Below are positions 11,236-22,685 of a stretch of 64,000 nucleotides of DNA, in pieces. Both the position numbers and the translations under genes were made by a program. Location: the NCBI GenBank assembly GCA_036023115.1, contig JAYKKT010000040.1, positions 4,303,501-4,367,500 of the forward strand, given 5' to 3'. The DNA is from Brasenia schreberi (taxonomy: Eukaryota > Streptophyta > Magnoliopsida > Nymphaeales > Cabombaceae). How positions within the stretch are numbered: the first letter of the stretch is position 1; the number at the start of each line of letters is the position of its first letter. Under the pieces are notes generated by a model. The model made no database searches, had not been told where the DNA came from, and saw only the letters and a program-made list of their open reading frames with translations.

Positions 11236-12428
11236 ACAAATTTAGTCAAACTCGAGTTGCTTACCGTATATTTTGTTAAACGAGCTCGATCTTGAGCCCT
11301 GTATTTTGCTAAATGAGTTGAGTTGAGCTCAGCTGCTCTTGAGCTTGGTCTGCTCTATTACACCCGTAGGTCTTCTTGGGTAGCCTACATTGTCATTTTG
11401 TCTAAAAGCCTTGGGAGTTCTGTTTGTGAAAATGGCCAACCACTTGGATGATGTTTTAAGGGTCCGCTATGATAAAAGCATAAACTGGGTAAATAGGGAC
11501 AGAAATCTCACATACAATGGAAGTATGCATAAAGTAGTGTCTTTTCCAAAAGCTACTATTAGTATTAACTAGGAGATGGGAGAACTGTGGTGGAGGTAGA
11601 AAAGTCAGTACGGGCACCAGTATAAAGCAGTCAATAGTTTGCGCCACATTGGGGAACTGCAACCCAAGGAAGTCCACAAGGCCTTTACAACGCTAGGAAG
11701 AGGAGCTCATGAGATTTTCTCTTTGTTATTAGCCTACTTGCTTTCTATTTACTTCTCGAACATATAGAAAATTCACCAATCCAAGTTGCAATGGATAGAA
11801 TGCTAAAAAAAGAAAAACTACAGGAACAAGAGGATTCGAAGTGCATTTTCTGCCAATAAACCATCAAAGCAGAACTGTCAATTGTGAAGCCCATGTCCAA
11901 TCAAAGCACTCCGCAAAGTGAAGATACTGTAGTTGAACATGCATCTGTTTTAGTTGCCAGGACTTTGTTAGTTAGGCTTTACCTTAGCCTCTTACTTCCC
12001 GTACCAGAGCAACCAACTGAAATGCAAATGGGTCCAGAAATGTAGTCAGTATCATGAAGAATAAGGGAAGACCATCTATACCCACAGGAAAATGGATGTT
12101 TTCGTAAGGAGGCATTGAAGGGTTTCAACAAATTGGAATTTGGCTGTTCAAGGATCAAATTGCACTCGAGGAACAAGAGGATATAAAAAGTGAGGAGAGG
12201 TGCACGGATTGACCAGTTAAGTACAGAAAACTCTACAGGGATCAACTGAATCATAAATGTTCTAAGAAGAGCAACACTAACAGAATCCTCTCAGTGTTGG
12301 TTTCCTGTGTTTGAATATCCCCTGAAGACCATTGGTTCTTCTAAGTTGCAATATTTCAGATCTCCGGAGGGCTGCTGAGGATAATGTGAAAGGGATCGAT
12401 TTTCACATATCTGCTTCGGGAGCCCAAT

Positions 12429-12468
12429 ACAACAACAACTAACAACAACAACTAAGCCTTTTCCCATA
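12429..12468 (-). mobile_element. 40-bp RTE LINE 3'-end micro-insertion
   Basis: Only caacaacaactaacaacaacaactaagccttttcccata is inserted, matching the extreme 3' end of the LINE at 22651-25842. It is flanked by a perfect 15-bp target duplication, cttcgggagcccaat, at 12414-12428 and 12469-12483. This is an extreme 5' truncation of a reverse-transcribed copy. Confidence 0.85.
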
Positions 12469-12801
12469 CTTCGGGAGCCCAATGGTAAAAAAAAAATCTC
12501 GGAGTTCAGATTCCATTTCAAAATCGAGGATGAAGCAAATGAACTCTAGGTGTCTGGAATTATCCTTAGTTTTTCTATGAACTAGTAATCAAGTGCAGTC
12601 AGCCATGAGAAAACCTGATGTCAACTCTTCTTGGTGTAACCAGGCCTCAGTACCTACTCTTGTACGTTGTACTTTTTCTTTTCGACATTTTAAAAGATAC
12701 AAATGCTGCCATGTCTCTGTACCATATTATCTCTGTTTATATAGACCGTGGTGATGATGTTGATCTAGCTGACTTTGCTGCCTTGTTCTTTGAAATTAGG
12801 T

Positions 12802-13622
12802 AAAGTCTGCGACGCAGTTGAAGTCGTCAGCAAGAATGTGTTAACAATATCATCTGTTGTGACAACAGAGCTTATAGCACATAGGTACGAGGCATTTGAG
12901 ATCATCGTTTTCTTTCTTCAGAACTCTATACTACGAAAGAGATAAAAGGATCCTTTGCATTTGTGAATTCTTACTAGTGGGATAACCACTGAGAATTAAT
13001 CAAAGTGCTGCACCCGTATCCAACACCTAACATTCAGTACTTCTCCCGTGTCCAACTCCACTGTCTATTGGTGATGGTGGAGTTTAAGATTGCACCAGTT
13101 TAAGACTGCACCACATTTAAATAGCTTTTCTTTGAACACTGAGAACATCGACTGGTGCAATCAGAATAGATTCACATGGTAACATTTTATATTTATTTTA
13201 TAGTTCTCGAGAGTTTTACAATATATTATCAAGTAATATGTATGTAACTTATATATAGCAATGCCCTTGCACCCATGATTCTTGAAAATTGCTGTTCAGC
13301 AAGGGTGTTTCCGCCCACTTCGTGAGTTCTCTTAGTGACATCTTGAATCGGTTTTGAAATTTGCAGCGGTTCACACTGTTCTTACATGTTCAATCAGTTT
13401 TCTGGCCTATGTATCCAAGATCTGAAGAGTTTGTGTGGAGAATGGGGAGTCAAATTGCTGACTTTTTGATTATTTTACCATGGTTTAGGTATGGGGAAGA
13501 AGCCGGCGAGGCCAGCAAAGACTTGGATCAGGAATATCTTGCACCCCAAAGGCATCAACGTCGTCACCACATCAACACTTTCTAGTACTGCTGCCAAGGC
13601 TGCTGCAGATGTAAACAAGTAA
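12802..13622 (+). pseudogene. ERD7/senescence-associated domain gene, truncated 3' remnant
   Basis: Two exon remnants match the C-terminal part of the plant senescence/ERD7 family. The first (about 12802-12884) reads KVCDAVEVVSKNVL...SSVVTTELIAH and ends at AG|GTACG. The second starts after TTTAG at 13489; joining them restores the family's HRYG motif across a phase-2 junction. The second exon reads YGEEAGEASKDLD, then the match jumps frame to IRNILHPKG...STAAKAAADVNK and a stop at 13620-13622. The family's intervening segment, roughly AGHAxGTAWxVFK, is missing, so an out-of-frame deletion of about 40-45 bases lies near 13525-13535. I find no upstream exons, so this looks like a dead 3' fragment. 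Family alignment is from memory. Confidence 0.7.
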
Positions 13623-15279
13623 ATGAAGAAGAAAACGTATTGATCTGCTAGTTTAAGATTGCACCAGCTTTTCTTTTGTAAATTTTCTCAGGGTTTTTGT
13701 TCCCCTTTCAATTAACACAGATTTGTCGACAAGAGGATGTCTAATCACTTGAAGTAATGGAGCGTAACTCCTTTTTCTTTACTAAATTTATCAGTAATTG
13801 AAACATTATCCAACACACTTCGAGTTCGTTTTGTGTAAATGGTTTCAGCATTTTTAGGCCATGGAGGATCCAATGCAAAGCAGATTAACCTCTCTAACTC
13901 ACCAAAATCTTACCCTGGTAGTTTTTACTCAACAACGGAGAAAAGCAACCGCTCATGAAAATCTAACAAACTGATTTTCTCTTCAAAGATACACTTTGCC
14001 GGAGTTGATTTTAAGCAAATATTTCGTGTTGAAAGCTTAAACCATTTGTATGTTTGAGCTTTGTTCAAAACAACTTGCAAACTTGCATTATGGTGAAATG
14101 AAGTGACCGTCTCATGCCCTCCATGGAAGGCATCTGCAGAAGAAAGAGAAAGAAGAACTGGAATTCAGGTTTTGTTTTGCTTCCTAATTTTGGTGTCTAC
14201 CTATATAATATGGACATTTAGACCAAATCTAACATGAAGGGTTGCAAATCATGACTGGGTTAAGTAATGACTAATGAGTTTTGATTTTGAGAGCTGCAAT
14301 CTACATCAAATGGGTGCAGGTGCCGTTCTGGGGATGAAGGCTTCACCACAACAACTTAAACAGACTGGGTACTTGGGATGTTGTATACATATGTAAATAT
14401 GTGCATTACATGTAATTCACTTGAGTTTATTAGTTTTAATTGAATGAGAGATCAGAACTTCACAGAAATCATGGTAGATAGCAAATGTACCGTATTGACA
14501 CCCTAAATTTTGAAAAGGTCTCTCCTTCATCTGTAAGGTTTTCAAGACGACTCTTGTCCAGGAGGCAGTTGGCTTCTTTTGTGATATAAACATACCACAG
14601 ATACGTCCAAGTAGATGCAAGTTTCCCCTTTCCCAAAGACTTAAGCTCGGTTGATTAAACAATAGTAACCAAATCTTGCAGACATACTTATCTGATGCCA
14701 TAACCAAAAGAGTTGGAAAAAGGAGCTCCTATTTTATCAATGAAACTGCATTGGTGCTGGGTGAAGGACACTTTGTGTTTAAGTTATATGTTTTGTTTGA
14801 TGTGATAGCTTTGGGTTTAGTTGTAAGCATGTTATGCATTAATTTTTTTTGAGCCATTTACAGGGAAAGAGATTGCTGGTCATCAACAACACGTCTATGG
14901 TTTTAGGTCTATGTTTAAGGGTATGCATGATTGCAAGTTCCTTTTTGTTGTAGTTACCTGAGTTATATGTTTAACTTCTGTTCTACTTTGTTGCCATTAC
15001 TGTCTTCTGCTTAATCCTGCTGCAAGTCCCTACTTGAACATCAGCAAAACAAAAAGAACCAATTGCAAAAGCATTTCCATGTAGCTTGGTAACTTATATA
15101 CATGGTATACTTTGCTCACGAGTTTCTCTTGTTTTCATCAAACAACTGGATGTCATTTGCATTTTTGTTATGTTACAGTTGACAAGATATTTTGAGGGAG
15201 TATTTGGAAGCCAAGAAACGTATGGCTTTGGTATGTGTATAGTCTACATAAATTAAATGATTCATTTCTTTCTGTTATT
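13623..15279. other. Spacer, no supported gene
   Basis: Moderately AT-rich sequence. Two short segments (about 14862-14921 and 15179-15231) are bounded by cag and gt(a/g) like exons and stay open, but match no family I know. The longest minus-strand ORF, near 14417-14707, is also unrecognised. Confidence 0.4.
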
Positions 15280-15473
15280 AACTCCACACATGTAAGGGAT
15301 CACCCTTGCATGACCAGTCCTAAGCCCGGATAAAGGAAGAGGATTACGTTAGGTTTCCAACAACCGTAAAACTTTGTCGGACTTAACATGGATTCTACAA
15401 AAAATAAAGAATGCATGTAACCGACCACATCTAGTATATCTAGTATGGGAAAAGGCTTAGTTGTTATAGTAGT
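15280..15473 (+). mobile_element. Short non-autonomous RTE derivative, second copy
   Basis: Same two-ended structure as 5879-6082 but in the opposite orientation: 5'-end sequence (tgtaagggatcacccttgcat...gtaaaactttgtcgga) joined to 3'-end sequence (gtatgggaaaaggcttagttgtt). Flanks are atttctttctgttatt (15264-15279) and atttctttatgttatt (15474-15489), a 16-bp target duplication with one mismatch. Compared with the first copy it has lost about 20 bases near the internal junction. Confidence 0.8.
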
Positions 15474-15867
15474 ATTTCTTTATGTTATTCTTGTTCAATT
15501 GTTGCTTTACCTAATGGTTCCTTGAGTTTTTCTTACTGCCTCTTTTGTCTGTAACATCTTACCCATGTGTTTTGGCACGTTATGGTACAACTTGAAGTGA
15601 CATATTTTTTCTTAGTGTTACAAATGATTCTTTGCTGAGGACCTAAATTCTGGCTGTCTGTCCTTATGCGATGCTTGGTGATCTTTTGACACAGATATGG
15701 GGGTGCCAGTAAGCAATGTATAACAGAATATCTAAAAATTATTATCAAACAGCCAGTGACCTACTCGTCTTGAAAGTAAATGTGTTGTTATGATCTCTTG
15801 TAAGGGAATTTACTGATGTTCACCTAGATGGCATTTGATAAATTGTTGATTTAACAACGATCCACCC

Positions 15868-15986
15868 TTTTTTTTTGTTACAACCGGGGGCCCAAAGCCT
15901 AACAAAAGACATTCAACCCCCGGGCATCGAACCCGCCACCTACGTCGTGGGAGTCATAGATCCCTGCCACCTGCTGTTAACCATAT
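15868..15986 (-). mobile_element. tRNA-derived SINE, family 2
   Basis: On the minus strand a B-box-like gggttcgatgcccg is followed by gttaggctttgggcccccgg, ttgtaac and a poly-A run. It shares the 3' end with the copy at 7930-8055. Confidence 0.55.
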
Positions 15987-16653
15987 TTTTGAAGGGAAAA
16001 AGTTAGTTATTGACCTCCATATCATTCTTGGCATAAATGCTCTTCATTTTCGACCTGATCACAGAACAGGCTTCACACACACAGAGCCCACTCTGGTGAG
16101 AAAGGTGAGCTGCTAGACCTTCAATACTTCTCAACTCCAACCATGAGCATCAACGAACAGATGAATTCATTGGGTCTGAAAAATTAATATATTAGCATAA
16201 CATATATATATATATATATATATAATAAGAGGAACTCAGCCTCACGTGGCTGTCTAAATTCATGAACAGAAAATATAGCCAATTACAATGCGGTAAACAT
16301 CCCGCCTTATTCCGTTCACATGGTCCCCTGATTCTCTGATAGTATCTTTGACTCTACCAACTTCCGGCACTACTTGGTCATAAGCAAAAGACCAAATTTC
16401 CTTGCAGGCAGTGGCAATAGAAAAGGAGGAAGGTTAAGGATTTACCTGGTCTGAGATCAGGTTATTCGAGGAGCCTCTAGATGATGTTGGAGTAAACGAC
16501 CGTCATCAAGGGCTTTCTAATGCATTGAAGATTCCAATCCAAGATTTGTATCATTTGATGACGAGACCATGTGTATCGCTAGAAACATGTGAAGTACATG
16601 GCTAATTCAAAAATGAGCAAGCAGGAAAGACCCACGAGTTCGAGTGCATAACC

Positions 16654-19600
16654 TTATGCACGCCATGGCGCTACATGCTTGAATCCATTAGCGTAAGGCT
16701 CCCAACCACACTCTGGTTCCTTCCGCTTAAGGGTAGCCCCAACACCACCGACCTGTTGAGCTGCAGACTTCACTGTTTCATCCATCAATGAACCGTGGCT
16801 ATGGATAAACAGCGGCCTTGAATTCCCTTCCCAGTTTGCACGGTCGATCACTGACATGGCGGAATTAAGATCAAGAACTGGACGCATAACTCCAACGCTG
16901 TTCATATCAGAAGGTGCACTAGTAACGCTCATAAAGAAGGGTGGCCTTGAAAACGATGACTGCATAGGAGGATCCAGAATTTGGGGTATGACCGTGGCTC
17001 CTCTAGCATCAACCATGTATGGAAGATGGCCTGGAGCATAGAGTCCCGAAGACAGCAACATTGGAGGGCCAATTGCAAGTCCATTATATGAAAATGGCAG
17101 TTGAGATGTTGAGTATGCTAGTGTAGTAGTTCTTGGCGCTTCTCCAGCTGCTCTTCCTGTACTTGCTGTCATAGCCAAGGCAGAGCTTCCATGTCCAGAA
17201 ACGAAAAATGGTTGGGTAGGCCCAGGGAAATCCTTTCTTTCCAAATCCATTCTTGAACCCATGATGGAGGTGACAGGGTCGTCTAATTTTCTGTTTGCAA
17301 AATATTTCAAAGGTTGAAACAGGAGCTTGTCATTTTTCTGCTGTTCAAAATTGGTTGGATCCAAGAAAAAAAGGCTGTCATTCAAGTCAATGTTTCTCAT
17401 GGCAGATTGTCTAGATGATGATGAAGGAGATGAGAAACGCTGCCCATTGTGATACAGATGCATATGCTTGTCTGTTCTCCAATCTGACGATGTGTACCGG
17501 CATATATCTTCATCATCAACACGATTGAGGTCCAGGTTGAGCCTTTCTGCTCGTTTTGAACTCACTTCAACAGAGGAGTCGCCTGAACGAAGACTTGATG
17601 CAAAAAGAACCTGTTTTTCTGTTGGCACAGTGACTACATCAACATCACATTCGGCAATATTCAGATCAAATTTGAGGACATTTTGAGACGGCTTTGCAAT
17701 GTGACTACTTGCATCAGCTTTCTCTACGTCAACAGTCTTTCGAGGAGACGCAGGCCGGAAAGCACTGGTTGCAGCAGTTCCCTTCCAACCAAGTTCACCT
17801 TCAAAATGAAGCGGAGTGATGGGCAAACCAGCTGCCCCTTTTGAAGCAGCAATAACTTTGATAGGATGACTTGTATTAGCAACTTTTAACCGCTCATTTT
17901 CTTCCATGTGTACATCCTCATTCAAATCAAAAGCACATCTACACGCAACGGAACCTAATTCTTGAGCAACTGGTGGTGATTGAGAAGAATCCCGTTCATG
18001 AAGCTGATTGACTGCCTCTTTATTCGACTGTTTCAGAACCTCCTGAGGTGTCACCCCAATGTTAGAACTAACCTCACATAGTTGCTCATTGCTATAGATA
18101 GAGCGTCCTGTTGGAGGTTGCTCAGGGGTTGAAGAATTCATGGTACCTTGATCAGCAGTATCCTGGAAAGGAGAACGGTCAAGGGGTTCCTTAAAAGTCC
18201 CAACTTCTTTTTCTAGGTCCTCCACTACTTGTCGAGCACATTCTAACACCTCGTCAGCACCATAATCTGACTTCATTTCAGACAGCTTCCAACCTGATTC
18301 TTCCAAATCCTTCCTGTGGTCCTTGCACACATTTTCCTCTATCGAGGAAGGCACACCCTCGCCGGGTTTCACCACTATACCTGTCCCATTGTTGTGTTCC
18401 TTTTTATTGTTATGTTTCATTGAGGCTTCTGCCTCTGTTGAAAAAGCTTTTGGTCCCTCCAGCTTTTGTGAATCGATCTCATCCACACTACATGATTCTC
18501 GATGAACAAAACCTGTTTCACCTTTGGATTTGGGATTCCGCAGCTTCATCTTCTTGCTCCTTAAATGGGGCTCATATCTGCCATTTTTACTAGAAGGATC
18601 CACAGAAGGTTTAGGACTAAAATCGCTGTCAGCGTCCAATTTACCTAATAAAGTTGCATCTTCCATTGTTTTCCGATATTCGATATTCGCAGAAAAACGT
18701 GATGTGCTTGAAACTGATGTCTCCTCCTTTTCTAATGTCGTGGTGACTGAAGATTTACATGACGAACCTTCCCTACCACTAGCACTAGAATTTGCATTTT
18801 CTTTTACAGAATCTGCAACATCTGGCTCGGGAACACCAGAAGGCTTGTTATCAGACAAATCTCTTGGAGTTAACGAAGCACATGAACTGGCAGACGCCGA
18901 CTCTTCCACTGAATTAGCAGATGAGGTTTCTGCAACAATATCAGACTTAGGAACAGCAGCACAAGGAATACTTGCTTTAACACCAAAGGAATCTGCCTGA
19001 TGAGGTGATTTGTTGCTACCACCAACAAGCATACCCTGTGATCGATCAGGGTTTGAAACCTTCAACTGTTGGCTTTGAACATCAGGAGAATCTGGACATC
19101 TATCACTAGAATTAATTTTGGAAGCAAAAGCATTAGGCACAGAGTTTTTCAAGCAACCACTGTACATAATAAGCTTTGTCTCAGTTGGATGCTTGTGTTC
19201 AACTTCATTGCATATCCCAGCTTTTCCTACATCAGTCTTTGTACCTGTTGCTTTCACTTGGACGCAACCATTGAGCAAGTTTCTTGCTCTCTTCTGGATA
19301 TCCAAGCTCTTGTGGCCAAAGAGATGCCTGACTGTAACCCCTATACCACTTCCACCAGACTTTTCTGTGTTTATTGGCAATTTCTCAAGTGCTCCTAATA
19401 AAGCACTAATTGCTTCCTTTGAACACTCATCATTCTCATCACCATTAAATCTCTGGGCTTCCTGAAGCCATCGATCAAGGAAACAAAGACCTTCCAATCG
19501 GATAAAACGATTCAAACAATCAATATTGTCAGTAGCTTCTAAGATAGCCGCAACGGTTGACCATTGTCTTGCTTCATCACTAAAATTCTTTATGGTATAG

Positions 19601-19701
19601 TTTTTCTCTTTTTTCATCACTGATACCAGTTCATCAACCCTCACAAGGCTTGAAAGCCCGTCCTTCATCTCAGTCAAAGTGAAGAAGTCCTCCAGCGTCA
19701 T
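16654..19701 (-). CDS. TFIIS N-terminal (LW) domain protein with repeated DLN motifs
   Basis: An uninterrupted 1015-codon exon. It begins MTLEDFFTLTEMKDG, as in the plant family that includes Arabidopsis At4g24200 (annotated as a TFIIS family protein; from memory). Residues about 40-145 form the helical TFIIS-N/LW domain (ATDNIDCLNRFIRLEGLCFLDRWLQEA, then ALEKLPI, TVRHLFGH, IQKRARNL), which binds transcription and elongation partners. The long remainder is low-complexity and Ser-rich, with a basic patch (RSKKMKLRNPKSKG, about 380) and five DLN motifs: FDLNEDV, FDLNIAE, LNLDLNRVD, NIDLNDS and VLDLNSA. Such motifs resemble EAR-type corepressor-binding sites. The zinc-ribbon of true TFIIS is absent, so a chromatin-linked regulator in the nucleus is likelier than a cleavage factor. 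The start is the first ATG, 13 bases after a CCTAG acceptor-like site, so the leader is probably spliced. Confidence 0.88.
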   Translation of the reverse strand: MTLEDFFTLTEMKDGLSSLVRVDELVSVMKKEKNYTIKNFSDEARQWSTVAAILEATDNIDCLNRFIRLEGLCFLDRWLQEAQRFNGDENDECSKEAISALLGALEKLPINTEKSGGSGIGVTVRHLFGHKSLDIQKRARNLLNGCVQVKATGTKTDVGKAGICNEVEHKHPTETKLIMYSGCLKNSVPNAFASKINSSDRCPDSPDVQSQQLKVSNPDRSQGMLVGGSNKSPHQADSFGVKASIPCAAVPKSDIVAETSSANSVEESASASSCASLTPRDLSDNKPSGVPEPDVADSVKENANSSASGREGSSCKSSVTTTLEKEETSVSSTSRFSANIEYRKTMEDATLLGKLDADSDFSPKPSVDPSSKNGRYEPHLRSKKMKLRNPKSKGETGFVHRESCSVDEIDSQKLEGPKAFSTEAEASMKHNNKKEHNNGTGIVVKPGEGVPSSIEENVCKDHRKDLEESGWKLSEMKSDYGADEVLECARQVVEDLEKEVGTFKEPLDRSPFQDTADQGTMNSSTPEQPPTGRSIYSNEQLCEVSSNIGVTPQEVLKQSNKEAVNQLHERDSSQSPPVAQELGSVACRCAFDLNEDVHMEENERLKVANTSHPIKVIAASKGAAGLPITPLHFEGELGWKGTAATSAFRPASPRKTVDVEKADASSHIAKPSQNVLKFDLNIAECDVDVVTVPTEKQVLFASSLRSGDSSVEVSSKRAERLNLDLNRVDDEDICRYTSSDWRTDKHMHLYHNGQRFSSPSSSSRQSAMRNIDLNDSLFFLDPTNFEQQKNDKLLFQPLKYFANRKLDDPVTSIMGSRMDLERKDFPGPTQPFFVSGHGSSALAMTASTGRAAGEAPRTTTLAYSTSQLPFSYNGLAIGPPMLLSSGLYAPGHLPYMVDARGATVIPQILDPPMQSSFSRPPFFMSVTSAPSDMNSVGVMRPVLDLNSAMSVIDRANWEGNSRPLFIHSHGSLMDETVKSAAQQVGGVGATLKRKEPECGWEPYANGFKHVAPWRA

Positions 19702-21699
19702 AATGACTTCTATCCTAGGCAGTTACTTGTTTAAATTAACGACTTCATTGAATTTGACAGGATTCATGTAAGTTTCTAACTTGATTCTGTCAGTTGCAGA
19801 GAAAGCCAGTGTAAAAGAAAGGTGGTCACGTTCCAGATTCCTTTCCTGTCCAAGCATTAGCTATTCATTTATCTGAAACAAGATAGCAGACAATGTCATT
19901 GCATGGACATGGAATGGTGGTTCAGGACATGGAGAAAACTAGGGTATGTTGTTTAAAGATGTAACACAATAAAGATGAACTGCTGAGCGATAAGGAATGA
20001 CAGGAAATTGAGAAAGGATTTTACAGCATCGAGATATTAACTTGGTTTTGCAGTTAAATTACATCATTATTCATTGAATCTAATCACTGGTATGTTCATC
20101 CATATAGGTCAGTGCTTGGTGGCTTTTCAGTGATTTTAGTTTGTTGTATAGCGCTTCAACTCACTTTCTAGTTGAAAGCTGTGACATTTGCTGGACTTAC
20201 CATATACTTTTGTCACTATTTCTGCTTCTAAGAGAGTCTCAAGCCTAAGGTAAAAAAAAAAAAACTTGTACAAATGTGGCTGACAACCTTAACAAGGATC
20301 CAACATAACAAGACTGAACCTTTCACTTGTCCTATACAACAACAACTAAGCCTTTTTCCATACTAGACAGGGTCGACTACATGGATTCTTTGTTTCCTAT
20401 ATGATCTAATAATGAACAAAGTAATAAGACTAGAACACAAACAATGACATCATGGGAGAGAATGCAGAAAGGCTCCATGTTCAACATCGCCAAGGCAAGA
20501 CCAGCCATATTTTAATTTAATCTGCAAGATGCACCAAAGTTAGGGTAACTTTCTCTCACTCCAATATATCACTAGAGCAGCTGCTCCATAAGCACCAGCC
20601 GTTGGAATGTTGCAACCAAATAAGTAGAACGCCAACCAAATCATCCTTGCACCATTAAATCTGACCCAGGCATATGGTTTAGTAATCGATCCATGGAAAT
20701 TAAGTTTACGCATAGGAAAATAATAGCCCTATTAGTAATTCAAGACCATCCAGCACGCATACGCAAGCATCTCTTGTGTGATCATTGAATGAATTCATGA
20801 TAACAAGTTTAGGTACCACCAGACTAAGATGTGCTACAAGCCTACAAGGGTTAGACCCCAGAAGAAAAGTAACACCATTAGCTAGTAACACACCATTCAG
20901 TGACCGAATCTAAGATTAACGCACCATCAAGGATGCAATTTTGTCGCCTAAGGTACAATACCTATCCATTCTATTTCTCTAGCATTCTCTAAAAGATGAT
21001 CCCACTGGCTACCAGGCAACCCAATGAAAACAACTTGATACCAATTTTTGATCCCCATGGCTACGGAAGCGTCTGAATTGAACATGATGCTGTTTCAAGC
21101 AGATGAAGATCACAACTCCTCACGCAGTTTCACTGTTTCAAAATATTCCTAAGAAGCTGTAACATCAAATTCGCAACAGACATGTTTGTTCCTGTTAATC
21201 TAGAACAACAAGGAATGGGCTCACGAATCACACGATCACTAGCCAGATAGCGACTTAACTTTTCCACCCATGCTTTTCTATTTGTTCAACCACTCTCCAA
21301 GCAAAGTTAATATGAAGAAAAAGCTTAGGGTCTCATCCGCTACTATAATTGAGCAAACCATTGATCCCATCAACCAACTACATCTTACTTCCACCAAAAG
21401 GAGAACGCCTGCTCCATCCAAAGAAATATTTATCGTCCACAATACATAAACCCCAAAAAAACGGTCCGTTCCAAAGGCGCAAAAGAACTCTTCATTTTCG
21501 GCCTTTGTTGCCAAAAACTGAAATCCCGCTCAAGTAAACCAAAGACCAGCGAAACACAGAAACTGAAAGAAGTTCCACTACAAAGACTCGAACTCTAAAA
21601 CTAAGACCATTGAATCCGATCAAAGCGCTAAGCGAAGCCATGCGAAGCCACGCGAAGCCACGCGAAGCATATTGAGCATACTTCTTAATCACCACAAAT
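19702..21699 (-). other. Probable 5' intron/leader region of the TFIIS-N gene
   Basis: No coding sequence is credible here. It contains an RTE 3'-end fragment (20337-20394) and otherwise unique moderately AT-rich sequence. The block is about what one 5'-UTR intron between the 21.8-kb leader and the start codon would occupy. Confidence 0.35.
20337..20394 (-). mobile_element. RTE LINE 3'-end fragment (58 bp)
   Basis: Matches the LINE 3' end (caacaacaactaagcc...tactagacagggtcgactacatgg). The candidate target duplication is short: tcctata at 20330-20336 and 20395-20401. Confidence 0.65.
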
Positions 21700-21900
21700 A
21701 AGCACAACGTATATAATTACACGAAGATGGTTAAATATGCGTGTGTGAGAGAGAGACAGAGAGACCTGATCACGGCAAGAAAACAGGGTGTACGAGAAAC
21801 TTCCAATCGGGCGATCAACCTCTTCCCGCCATGGCGAAACCCTAGAGCTCTCTCTCTCTGTCTCTCTCTCTCCGTGCTCTTCCGTTTTGCTTCTTTTGTC
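21700..21900 (-). promoter_or_regulatory. Possible leader exon of the TFIIS-N gene, with telo-box and 5-codon uORF
   Basis: On the minus strand a CT-rich tract runs into ctctagggtttcgcc, containing the telo-box AGGGTTT (21837-21843) common in plant leaders. A minimal uORF follows at once (21815-21832: ATG GCG GGA AGA GGT TGA). Further on, gatcag|gtctctct could be a donor. It lies 2.1 kb upstream of the coding start, so linkage to that gene is inference. Confidence 0.4.
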
Positions 21901-22685
21901 TATCCACGTGCGAGGGAGGCCCCACGCATGAGCCACCGGACCGCAATTCTGAAGAGCAGAAGGGGGATTGAGCGGCAGAGACGAAAGTACGGAATCACCC
22001 TTGCTGGGTCTCCAAAACCACGAGATCGGGACGTAGCGACACCTGTGAAGTTGGGCACGGGTCATGGTCCGGACGGGTCGGCACTATTTCGAACAAAGTT
22101 AACAAGCCCCCGGCAGAACACGAACTTGCTGGGTCCGTCCATCAAATTGTTGGGCCCATATCAGTCGTTCGATTGCCCCCCACTTGGTGCTTGCGTGTCT
22201 ATTGGTCCTAGTGGTGGGACCCGCTGTAACTTACGATATTAAAATCCAAATAACGTTAAATACTGACCGCGTTGGACAGATGACAAAAAATATGCTGCGG
22301 AAAGTACGCTGAATAATGTATATAGTACTAATTTTGTTCTTAAATGCTTTGGAAGAAGTGATGTACGCACCTGATATGGACTGTGAGACGGTATTTAAAT
22401 AAATCATTAAATAAGTTGTAAATATAGATAGATAGATATGAAAAGAAACTGTCATTCGTTAGCATAATTAGGAATTAATACTTAAGTCCGTTAACATATA
22501 ACAATTCTTAAAAATAAATGATTGAGATTTGTTTGAATTTGTTAACACTTCAATGTACTGGTACATATCAATCTCTCTCTTTATATATATAAAAACCTTG
22601 TATATGTTAGAACACTTAAGTGCTAGCAATTCAAATAGATCTCAACCATACAACAACAACAACAACAACTAAGCCTTTTCCCATA

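Noticed and set aside
16202..16224. (AT)n run as a TATA box for a gene toward 16 kb
   Set aside because: It lies downstream of the TFIIS-N gene stop and no gene starts beyond it on the plus strand.
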